A DNA stretch of 12,682 nt from Saccoglossus kowalevskii (lineage: Eukaryota; Hemichordata; Enteropneusta; Harrimaniidae): the NCBI RefSeq assembly GCF_000003605.2, contig NW_003155252.1, forward strand, positions 37,526-50,207, read 5' to 3'. The translations under genes were made by a program, and so were the position numbers. The notes beneath the pieces were generated by a model. The model worked only from the letters and a program-made list of their open reading frames with translations. It was not told the DNA's origin and did no database searches. Positions 1 to 7,928 of this stretch are shown here, one piece after another (the first letter of the stretch is position 1; the number at the start of each line of letters is the position of its first letter).

Positions 1-33
1 AACTTGCATGCAGTCTCTTGTTTATTTTTTGTC

Positions 34-102
34 GGCGAAAGTCGGGTTACCGAGAAATAAACAATTTGATTTTGTTTATTTCGCGGTGACACGGCTTTCG
101 CC
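34..102 (+). repeat. Long imperfect inverted repeat / 69-nt hairpin
   Basis: Positions 34-64 and 72-102 are 31-nt arms that are reverse complements at 27 of 31 positions, separated by a 7-nt loop (65-71, TTTGATT). Read as + strand RNA, two of the four differences become G-U pairs (42:94 and 48:88). That leaves only two mismatches, at 45:91 and 53:83. On the minus strand those two become C-A mismatches, so the + strand fold is better. Size and shape resemble a metazoan pre-miRNA, although the loop is small. Both arms end in AAATAAACAA/TTGTTTATTT, a forkhead-like site that also occurs at 19-28. The inverted repeat is seen directly; its role (pre-miRNA, MITE core or cruciform) is not known. Confidence 0.85.
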
Positions 103-290
103 ATTTACACACTTGAGTCCCATGATACCTCATTAAAAAAAAACACGTCAAAGATGAACAAGAAACTGTATGCAAGTCTGTACTCTAACGATCCTGGTGT
201 GTGAAGTCAAGAATGATAGCTCAAACTTTTCCAGGTATTGTAAAAGAAAACTGGTCTAGTGTGTCTATGCGGGCCAGTACACATATACGC

Positions 291-370
291 CACTGTGTCG
301 TTGTGACGGATTTAGAGGGGTACAGGTGCCCCCAATTCGTCACTTATTTATACACACATGCCCCACAGTG
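291..370 (+). other. Two-part potential hairpin
   Basis: An inner stem pairs 303-312 with 334-343 (10 bp including one G-U). It continues through a small internal loop into a G4:C4 stem (317-320 with 329-332) closed by an 8-nt loop. An outer 7-bp stem pairs 291-297 (CACTGTG) with 364-370 (CACAGTG). The pairing is visible in the sequence. No known RNA family is recognised, and stems of this size can arise by chance. Confidence 0.4.
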
Positions 371-377
371 TAGGACA

Positions 378-393
378 ACAATGACGTCATTGT
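378..393. promoter_or_regulatory. Full CRE inside a 16-bp perfect palindrome
   Basis: ACAATGACGTCATTGT is a perfect 16-bp palindrome centred on TGACGTCA (383-390), the full consensus cAMP response element bound by CREB/ATF bZIP dimers. It lies directly after the 291-370 hairpin. No gene start nearby is identified, so any target is unknown. It could be a distal element or chance. Confidence 0.4.
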
Positions 394-1515
394 AAAAAGT
401 GCGTCCCTAACTAAAAATCCCACAACTGCCTCTTTCTGTATAAGCATGCACCGTCCATTCCGAGAATACACACTTATTTTCACTGAATCATTCTTTCAGC
501 GAAAACATCGAAAATTAATTCCAAGCGAAAATAAAGTATTCCACAGTATATACTTCAATTCCATGTCAGCACAATATTTATTACACGTGGTTGTCCATCT
601 AGTAACAAGAAGTATGAATATGTGGTCGTAGCTGGCGCTGTTCATGAAGGTATTTTTATTTATTTATATCGTACAAAGAAGTACCAGTATATAACTTACG
701 AGTAAAAGAAATCACAAATTCCTAATCGATTGGATTAAAACTATCGAAGCGTCCATATTATTTATCTACAATCACTACTTACGAAAGTAACTAGAAAAAT
801 TATGCAAGTTGTCGGTTGTAACATTGAAAACGTTTATCAAACTTTGGTATTGCCTATTTGTATTCAAGTTTGTATTGTATTTTGTATACACCCAGTTTCT
901 TGGGTTTGCCATTGTCCATATTTCTTAACCTCAACAAACAATGGAAACTACGCGAACAATGAAAAAAAATACCCACAAGGAGATACTTACCTGATAGTAA
1001 ATGTATTATTATACTCGCAAAGGCTATTTGATGCCAGTACTAGTAATCCAAATGTTCAGCTTCAAGCTATGCAGTCGTCGCGCCACGTCGTATTTGGCAT
1101 GGACTCCATGCGACGTAAAAACATGTGTAAAAACATTGCTTCATATACGAAATTCTAAAGCGTGCGTGGCGTCTGAGGGTGCTTCGGTTGTATGCGATTC
1201 AAAGTACATTGTATGTACCTCTGCAATTCAAATTAATCACGGCTTACCTGCCTCGATTCAATGAATGATAAAGTATCAGAAGAAAAAAATCAATGAACCA
1301 TTTGCGTGTTCAGAATGTCAGCTATTTATGAATTATGCTAATATTCTAATCGTAAATAGAAAATGTATTTTTAACTGAAATACAACAATAGTATTTGATG
1401 CAAAGTCAAAATTCTATGAAGTGACCTCCTTGGGCACACAGTAATTGACCTTCGACATCACACGTGACTCTAACGATAACAGGCAAGTTAAGGAGTACAT
1501 ATCCAGTAAAACACG

Positions 1516-1553
1516 GTCGTCAGGTGCTATACTCCCGAAAGCCAACTGACGAC
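1516..1553 (+). other. 8-bp stem hairpin
   Basis: GTCGTCAG (1516-1523) and CTGACGAC (1546-1553) are exact reverse complements around a 22-nt loop. The next few bases hold TTACGTAA (1565-1572), a palindromic C/EBP or PAR-bZIP type site, and a TATA-like GATATAATTA (about 1558-1567). Function is unknown. Confidence 0.35.
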
Positions 1554-2216
1554 ATGTGATATAATTACGTAAATTGAATTCACTCGAAATTGTGATCTAA
1601 TCATGGCTGAATGAGTCTGGTGGCTGTTCTTTGGTCATGAAGACTAAGCAGGTGAGACAGAAATTTCGCGGGGCTTGTTCTGTTAAAAACTTTCACGGCA
1701 ATGTCAACGTGTTCTTTGAGACTGTGTGAATTTAACAGGTAACTATCAACCCATATGCTGCCTTATACGTTTATCTCTTAGTGTGATTTGTGATTAATTG
1801 TATTCACCGCAGAAGTGTTACCTCAAATATTATTTCCATTGCGATGCTACCGAGTTTAAGCTTTACGGCCTGTACTTCGTTTCTTTGTATTAAGTACCGC
1901 TACCGTCTACTGACGAGTATACGTAAGTCAATGTAAATGTCTAACCGATTAAACGTCACTGCAACACTTAAACGCCAAAAGAACTAAATATAATTGCGAC
2001 CCTCCCCATTTATAACTGTGTAAGTCAGAAAACAACGACAGCATTATACCTACATCTAAGTATATGTAGCCATTGTACGTGTGAAATATTTGTATTTACT
2101 GAATCGTTGGTGCGATACTCCGTCGCGTGGAATTTACACATCGACTTCTCGCTATTATAACTGTTACCAGGTATTTACAGTGTAGCAATATTGACGTTCG
2201 CCATTCATTTAACGGT

Positions 2217-2230
2217 GTTGTCATAGCAAC
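2217..2230. promoter_or_regulatory. RFX-type X-box motif
   Basis: GTTGTCATAGCAAC fits the X-box consensus of two RFX half-sites (RYYNYY and RRNRAC) with a 2-nt spacer, and is nearly palindromic. In animals such sites, bound by RFX2/3 or DAF-19 type factors, mark promoters of ciliary genes. It sits in a locally CpG-rich stretch, 39 bp upstream of an ATG at 2269. The motif is seen; the ciliary link is inference, because no ciliary protein is recognised nearby. Confidence 0.4.
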
Positions 2231-2710
2231 CTCATTGCTCACTTCCATTGTAAACTGGTCGTGACTAAATGAACCATGATATGTTGTCCCCTCAAAGAAT
2301 TGTTGTTGTTGTCGAGTCCGCTTTCAGAAAAAAAATAATGACAATCCGAAATCGATATCCGAGAGTCAGTTTTCACCGCAGCGGTTCGGAATCCGAGCGA
2401 ATATCGACCGACCTCCTCGATGACCCCCATAAACTTGAAGAACGTGGCAAACATCGATATCTTGGTGATTTGGCGTCAATCGTTTTTAATTATTTTCTTA
2501 AACGATACGTGCGTTTCGATGCATCACAATGAACTGTATTTCAAACGTAGCAATGCGTACTATTAACAAGGCAGTGAACGACGGACAATGACTTACAAAG
2601 CTGACTATTGTTAGCTGTCCAAGGCGCCTTCACAGTCAATACCCATAAGGAAAGAAGTCGGATGATAATAAACAAACTTAGTTGAGTTTATAGTGCGTCT
2701 AAAAACCTGT

Positions 2711-2877
2711 TGGCGACGTGGTAAATTTTACTAACTACGCTTTGAACTAATATTAATGCATACTATGGAATTATTTGCACTACCTGTAAGATCACCGTGG
2801 CGACGATAAATAGAGTGATTACTCTGATATCGCTGGCGACGGTAAACACAACGAGTACTGTGTTATCGTAAACAGCG
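2711..2877 (+). repeat. Three TGGCGACG copies and two adjacent hairpins
   Basis: TGGCGACG occurs at 2711-2718, 2798-2805 and 2834-2841, each followed within two bases by GTAAA or ATAAA. AGAGT/ACTCT (2812-2825) forms a small hairpin. Positions 2831-2877 form a larger one: CGCTG (2831-2835) pairs with CAGCG (2873-2877), and about ten further pairs follow around a 10-nt loop (2850-2859). Function is unknown; this could be a decayed tandem repeat or structured RNA. Confidence 0.45.
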
Positions 2878-3651
2878 ATGGGTGACGGAGGAATGCTTAA
2901 CGGCACACAGCCCTACTTGATCGCGATTGTCTTGTAAAACTTAATCTATCTGTCCCGGTATTATCACACCGAGAATTGACAATTCAGGTCAGTATTAACA
3001 ATGTAAAGGCCAGTAAACTGGTGCAGTGAACCACAGCCGATCTTATTAATGGTTTTGTATAGTGCAATCACACACGAGACCGTTGTTCTCCTACCGTGGT
3101 CGTAGTTGTAAAGTTAAATATAATTATTCACATCGGCTTGCAAGCTTTACACGCGACTCGTTAACTGAAATGAGAACATTTACGGGTTTCGATGTCACGT
3201 GATACTTTGGTTCGACTACGTGATCAAATGCACAGTCCTGGTGAGCGTCGTGAATAAAAGAATGTAAATCAACGACAAGCTTACGCATTGCCGGCGTAAT
3301 TGTAGTGTATACCACGCACATCCTAATAGCCCATGGTCGCCTTTTGTAAAACCGTTGAACACATTTGCAGTATCAATTGCAGTATTGATTGTAATAACTG
3401 AATGCAAGTTGTATAAATACAGTATGTTATACAAATATACATTTCAGTCTGGAAATATGTGAATAAAAACACTCCTAAGAATCAATCGAATTAGTCGAAC
3501 CACGCGATAACACCGGGAGCGATGTCATAAATCGATAGAAATGACACCCATTATCAGAAAATATTGTTGCAGCTGATGTAAACTTAGACGTGAATACATT
3601 CTCTTGTTAGTTGTTCTTTAGTTTTTATTTTCAATAAATTAAAATATTCTG

Positions 3652-3685
3652 TATAAAAGTATAAATGGCGAGTATAAATGGCGAG
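3652..3685 (+). promoter_or_regulatory. TATA-box cluster with 13-bp tandem duplication
   Basis: A strong TATA box, TATAAAAG (3652-3659), runs into two tandem copies of AGTATAAATGGCG (3658-3670 and 3671-3683) plus a partial AG. The result is three TATAAA cores within 34 bp. The expected start sites lie roughly 25-30 bp downstream. The only ORF closely following is the 19-codon hydrophobic mini-ORF at 3749-3808. Whether this is an active promoter is not shown; AT-rich DNA often contains TATA-like words. Confidence 0.35.
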
Positions 3686-3748
3686 AGCTGAATTACCACG
3701 AAACAAATAAAACAATTGTGTCACCTGTAGACGCCCTCACACCGCATT

Positions 3749-3808
3749 ATGGCGAACACTGTACCATTTCGTATTTTAGTCATTTTTATTGTTTTGTTTT
3801 ATTTTTGA
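3749..3808 (+). CDS. Candidate hydrophobic micropeptide or signal-peptide start
   Basis: A 19-codon ORF starts at an ATG in a near-ideal Kozak context (A at -3, G at +4) about 65 nt downstream of where the TATA cluster would place transcription start. Residues 9-19 are almost wholly hydrophobic (ILVIFIVLFYF), preceded by a single Arg, so it resembles a membrane micropeptide or the core of a signal peptide. It ends at TGA within a T-rich stretch. No GT splice donor obviously continues it. T-rich DNA encodes hydrophobic residues by default, so chance is a serious alternative. Confidence 0.15.
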   Translation: MANTVPFRILVIFIVLFYF

Positions 3809-4734
3809 AAAAAACCAAACAAGAACCAGACTTATAAGCGAGATAGTGTATTTCAAACCACAAAGTCCACTGAGTAAAGCGTTGGTACTACATGAATACT
3901 TTTTGATAATAGACATAATGATATAAACCGTTATTTTAGTGTGGCCAAAGCGTAATCATATGCACATCAAGACCCAAACGACAATCAGCCTTGGCTACAA
4001 TGGTCACTAAAGGAATTATCGGTGATTAGTAAAACGGGAAAGTATTTGTTTGAGTCGTGCTACACTCACCTCTGAAACAAATGTTTCATGATCAATATTA
4101 ACACCGGATTATGGTGTTCCATCTGACTGAACTAAAAAAGTTTTTTTTTGCAGCAAGACAAACACATTTGTTCTATGGAATGGCAACCTTCTCCAATGCG
4201 CGTGGTAATCGGCAGTGAAAAAGCTTAATACAATTGTTTTTAACCTCGTTAAAATTCCATTCAAATTGAAATGCTCTTGCTCAAATTTGCAAATTAGCAA
4301 AACAAATTAGCAGGAACTGGTTACGCGCCATCCGCAGACAGCACAGGTAATAAATAAGCTCGTTAAATATGCAAATATGTTTATAGACAATGCCAGGTGG
4401 TCATTGGTGCAATACATCGAGATTGTGAAAACACAGTAATGTAAATGTGAACATTAAAAATGTATACACAATTTATGTAAACAAATATGCTTGCTTGAGG
4501 GAAGCACGCGATATTCGTAGTTCAGTATTTGAAATATTTTAGAAGATTTTAAAAACGAAATTGATTACGCGAGAAATGAGAAGAAATACACATTGCTAAA
4601 GTATTCGAATCTAAGCGCCTGCTGGAGAATTTCTAGCGGCATATTTTAAAAATGTTTACAATCTTCTTTCAAAGTCAGCCTCAACGGAATGACGAGACAG
4701 ACGAGTCCGGATTGTAAAATAATAATCACCAACG

Positions 4735-4746
4735 CCCCCCCCCCCC
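4735..4746. repeat. Poly-C homopolymer (C12)
   Basis: Twelve consecutive C residues, preceded by ACG and followed by GTTC. It is a simple low-complexity tract, likely length-polymorphic and prone to sequencing error. Confidence 0.9.
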
Positions 4747-5315
4747 GTTCAAGTTGAAATGTTCACTCCCTCAGTCGCATCCACTGACTGGTGTTTAATG
4801 CGTCGCATAATCGGCCACACTGTATTGTACAGACAACGAGCTGTAATTTATGGACTTAATTAGTGTGAGTGAATGAAAAGAAAGTTGGTGTAAGTTTCGC
4901 GTATTCAACGTACATTTCACAGCTTTCGTTGACTAGTACTGTTTCTATTCATATGTTGAATACGTGTAAAAACGTCAACACCAGCCACGATTTGAACTTT
5001 GAAGCTGCAAAAACAAACCAAAATGATTAAGTTAATGGAGCAGCCGGCAATATAACTATCTATCAGCGTGATTCAGGTAAATATTCCCACTGTCCATATA
5101 TTTTATCTGATATACGATACAATATTGCACACGACTCACTTCAACAGAATCCAGTGAAAGCCTGGGCAGCGATGCCCACGACCGTCCGGATATGTACAGT
5201 TATAAGAAATGAAATATAAAAATAGGAATTTCTAATTTCAAGACACTTGCACGAAATCTTGATGTACACCATTCGCAATAATGAATACTACAACAAATTA
5301 GCTGCCATGGATCGA

Positions 5316-5325
5316 GTTACGTAAT
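5316..5325. promoter_or_regulatory. D-box / PAR-bZIP palindrome
   Basis: GTTACGTAAT matches the RTTACGTAAY consensus bound by PAR-bZIP and NFIL3/E4BP4 factors. No gene start lies nearby, so function is uncertain and chance is possible. Confidence 0.25.
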
Positions 5326-6310
5326 ATTATTAATTATTTATCATATGTTACTATTTATCCATTCCCAGTCGCTGGATTCTAATCACCGTCCTTCGTGCCA
5401 TGAAATAGGAGAACGCCACATAAACACTCAAGTATAATATATCGCTAGCTTGAGAACCAGTCCGGAATTCGCGATTGTTCTGCTGTTCGCAATAGTATAA
5501 TTTCAGCTGCGAGCATGTTGACAAAATACCACAGTCTACACCAGACACCACGGTGTGCAACATTCTATTGCACTCCGCGATGTTAGGATTCAATTGCAGC
5601 GTTGTAGCTCATTTGTGAAGTATGTATTTTTAAAATCAATAACGTAACTGTTGAATCTTGAATAATTAATGCGTGGAACTGCCGCCAGTGTAATTACGTG
5701 TATTAATATCCGCATCCAAGTTTGAGATACACAAACCACATCCTGTGTTCAAAAAAATAACATAATGTCACAGTTCATTTTAATATCCGTATTTCGAAGT
5801 GCCCGGATGCCCAGAGGATATTAGAAGAACCATTTCGCAAAATAATGTTTGAATGTCCTGTATGCTAGTATTATGTACACGGAACCGAAAGTATATTTTA
5901 TAAGATTGAAGATGTAACACGGTACAGGCCTATTTCGGGTAAATCGTCTTCAATAACGGGAAACCACTTTATGTGGGAATTCTGAACATTTTTAAAAAAA
6001 TTAGTTGAATATTAAAAATGGTAGGATAAGATTGATTGTAAAACAAAATTGTTGTATTGTGTTTGGTGACGATGAATTAAGACGCTTGTTCCGCGCTTAG
6101 AATTGCCTCTACGTATAGGCTTCCATAGAGTTTATATTACAACGATAAGTCAAGTATAGTAGCTTACTATCTATGGCATATTAATTATTAATTCGCGTAA
6201 ATAGTATGATGACCTCAACTGTTTTACTGTAATATGCAAATTTTACATAATGAAATCTGGACAAATTCTAAATATTTTCTTCGTAAAGATTCTCTTTCTT
6301 CTTTAGCCTT

Positions 6311-6546
6311 TCAACTGCCGGTAGAGCATAGGCCACCGACAGTCTCCTCCCACTCTCTTCTGCTCTGGGCTAGTCTGGTGATGGTGTACCAGTTGTGCCC
6401 CATCTTCTTAATTTCCTTCAGTTTGTGAAGATTACCGATATTTATATTGTCCTTGACACGTGATCTCTTTTGGTCGACCAATGGAAGGCTGGATGGTTTC
6501 AAATATCAGCTTGATATGAAAGTTCGACACAACATAACAAGAAATA
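6311..6546 (-). mobile_element. Degenerate LINE (non-LTR retrotransposon) ORF2 3' end
   Basis: Read on the minus strand, this encodes the extreme C-terminus typical of LINE reverse-transcriptase polyproteins: a GRPK motif, then a basic segment with DNIN, then NWYTITRLAQSRREWEETV, and a terminal GLCSTGS before the stop (TGA at 6313-6311). GRPK (6479-6468) is in a different frame from the rest. One extra base at about 6467 accounts for the shift, so the copy is broken. A stop also lies in the second frame just upstream (6508-6506). The catalytic reverse transcriptase and endonuclease regions are absent, so it is a 5'-truncated dead insertion. Clade (RTE-, L2- or CR1-like) cannot be told from this tail. 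The 3' boundary and any target-site duplication are not resolved. Confidence 0.7.
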
Positions 6547-6549
6547 AGA

Positions 6550-7490
6550 TTAATGGTACGTTAACGATCTTGTTTAGCGAGACCGTTGACAGCTATTTAA
6601 CTTTCTCGCAACGCACGACTTCACAGGTTGCATGTTTATGCACGCGCGATAATTAACAAGCTTGGCAACCTGACTGTTGTTCCGGACAATTCCACAATCC
6701 AATTGTTTTATGAGATCAAGTTTCATACCCATACGCATTGTTGGTACGCCCCTTATTTTATAATACACGTTTCTAATGTATACGATCATCATACATTTAT
6801 GTTGAAACACTTGATAATATCCCAGGAAACCTCATAAAACAGTACTTTATGACTGAGAGTACAACTTAACAATAACTTTTCATAATAAGCATGCTCCTTA
6901 TTTGTATGTGCTAAGTAGGTTTTCAAATTCGTAAAACGAAAAGAGGGGAGATCAGCGAACTAGTTTTCATAGAAGTGTACGTTTTATCCCATAGCGTCAA
7001 ATTATGGTGCGATGGGCTGGAATCCAATTTTTAAAAATAATGGTTGACCATAGAGTTTAGCCATTTATCCATGTCAAATTGAACTACAATCGGACTTAAC
7101 GAGTAATAGCTGTGTTCATGATATCATAGATATCGTTTTTATTAAATTGGTGATATTTGCCACACCAATCTATAATACGACATGACAGATTTCAGCGACC
7201 CGTTAAGTGCTTTGTTATACTCTTTTTTTTAGCTTTTAAAAGCCTATTCAATTTAAGAGATTAAAACATGCACCAAACAGACGTTCTGATTTCAAGAGCG
7301 AACAATACATAAATTAATCTAAGATTCCACTGCGCTATAACTAGGACAGGATTCGATTGTCTAGTGTTTTGTATTTTACACAATGGTTCTAACGGCCCTT
7401 GTTGGAAAACATCTAATATAAATGGTCTGTTTAAAAAAAAACGTGATAAAAACTCTACATGGGCGTGGAAATTAATTATGAAGTATGTAA
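6550..7490. other. AT-rich region without a supported gene
   Basis: Only short open frames overlapping one another (6574-6810 -, 6628-6837 +) are present, with no recognisable domain. They could include more decayed retroelement, but no reverse-transcriptase motif was seen. ATGATATCAT (7118-7127) is a small palindrome followed by a second GATATC (7129-7134). Confidence 0.45.
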
Positions 7491-7495
7491 AAACC

Positions 7496-7507
7496 TGTCC
7501 GCGGACA
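7496..7507. promoter_or_regulatory. 12-bp palindrome upstream of the Mab-21 gene
   Basis: TGTCCGCGGACA is a perfect palindrome located about 50 bp before the CCAAT box of the Mab-21 family gene. It overlaps an RFX-like half-site (CATAGCAAC, 7506-7514). It could bind a dimeric factor, but none is identified. Confidence 0.3.
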
Positions 7508-7556
7508 TAGCAACGGAAAGCTGTGGTTGTTAACGTGGGTCCTCCCTGAGATTAAC

Positions 7557-7590
7557 AGCCAATGAGACTTCACAGTCGTCCTTATAATAG
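7557..7590 (+). promoter_or_regulatory. Candidate core promoter (CCAAT + TATA-like) of the Mab-21 gene
   Basis: AGCCAATGAG (CCAAT at 7559-7563) is a very good NF-Y site. TTATAATA (7582-7589) is TATA-like, and a pyrimidine-rich TTCCATTCATTG about 30 bp further on could hold the start site. This would give an unspliced 5'UTR of roughly 315 nt before the ATG at 7929. Orientation and spacing fit the downstream gene. The start site itself is inferred. Confidence 0.4.
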
Positions 7591-7928
7591 TTTAATGGGA
7601 TCATTTCCATTCATTGTTCTGGTGAGTGCAGTATAGTTCCCCTCTACGAACAAATTATACACATGATTTTATCGGATAGTCCTGCAAATGTTACACAGTT
7701 ATTCTGCATGATAGGGATACGATTGGACCCTTATTCCTTTGGCGTGGTAAGGTTCAACATCTTGGCGAATACTATTTTTTTCTCGCGTTCATATTACTTA
7801 TATTGGTACGACGAGAGTTGTTTTCTCCAAACCAATCCTAAAATCGAAGTACTAATATTTGACTCTGTACGATGTGTTTGCTTACAGTTTCACATTGATA
7901 ATTGTAAAGAAGATAATAGTTGAAAGAT

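Larger units (their letters stand above)
1..1500. other. Gene-free region with hairpins and candidate regulatory sites
   Basis: I find no recognisable coding sequence here. The longest open frame is 802-1158 (+, 118 codons). Its ATG has A at -3 and its first 45 residues are hydrophobic and Cys-rich, but it matches no family I know and overlaps another open frame at 1001-1264. The stretch holds two notable hairpins (34-102 and 291-370), a CRE palindrome (378-393), and two TGACCT nuclear-receptor half-sites (1422-1427 and 1446-1451). It also has two good splice-donor matches on the minus strand, with intron starts at 990 and 1247. It could be intergenic or part of a large intron. Confidence 0.6.
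1654..3640. other. Region without a recognised gene, holding an X-box and small repeats
   Basis: No known protein domain was found on either strand. Open frames at 2269-2532 (+, 87 codons) and 3124-3321 (-, 65 codons) have no recognisable homology. Around 2100-2530 CpG dinucleotides are more frequent than in the flanks, and an RFX X-box (2217-2230) lies 39 bp before the 2269 ATG. Positions 2711-2877 contain three TGGCGACG copies and two small hairpins. A TATA-like TATAAATA occurs at 3412-3419. Confidence 0.5.
3820..6300. other. AT-rich region without a supported gene
   Basis: No protein family is recognised in any frame. Minor elements: a POU octamer ATGCAAAT (4369-4376), a C12 homopolymer (4735-4746), and a GNRA-loop mini-hairpin TGGGCA-GCGA-TGCCCA (5163-5178). 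There is also an exact D-box GTTACGTAAT (5316-5325) and a second octamer (6233-6240). A minus-strand open frame at 5351-5593 is Cys-containing but unrecognised and begins at a non-ATG codon. Confidence 0.5.

Noticed and set aside
802-1158. 118-codon plus-strand ORF, the longest outside the Mab-21 gene
   Set aside because: It has a good ATG context and a hydrophobic start but no recognisable domain. An overlapping open frame and strong minus-strand donor matches inside it make a chance ORF more likely.
1516-1600. Hammerhead ribozyme-like CTGACGA with a later GAAA
   Set aside because: Stem II bases adjacent to the core do not pair, and the conserved UH cleavage context is not placed correctly.
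3208-3220. GGTTCGACTAC resembling a Pol III box B (tRNA or SINE)
   Set aside because: No box A or tRNA cloverleaf lies at the correct distance upstream, and there is no A-rich tail.
3124-3321. Minus-strand ORF of 65 codons, open further upstream to about 83
   Set aside because: The amino-acid composition is plausible, but no family is recognised and no splice sites, promoter or poly(A) context supports it.
5351-5593. 80-codon minus-strand Cys-containing ORF
   Set aside because: It begins at a non-ATG codon, has no homology I can name, and lacks signal peptide or regular Cys spacing.
6206-6212. ATGATGA resembling a snoRNA C box
   Set aside because: No CTGA D box or terminal stem lies within the next 100 bases; a second copy near 9809 fails in the same way.
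581-6465. Scattered CACGTG words (about 585, 1461, 3196 and 6458)
   Set aside because: The number is close to that expected by chance for a 6-mer in this length, and none lies at a supported promoter.
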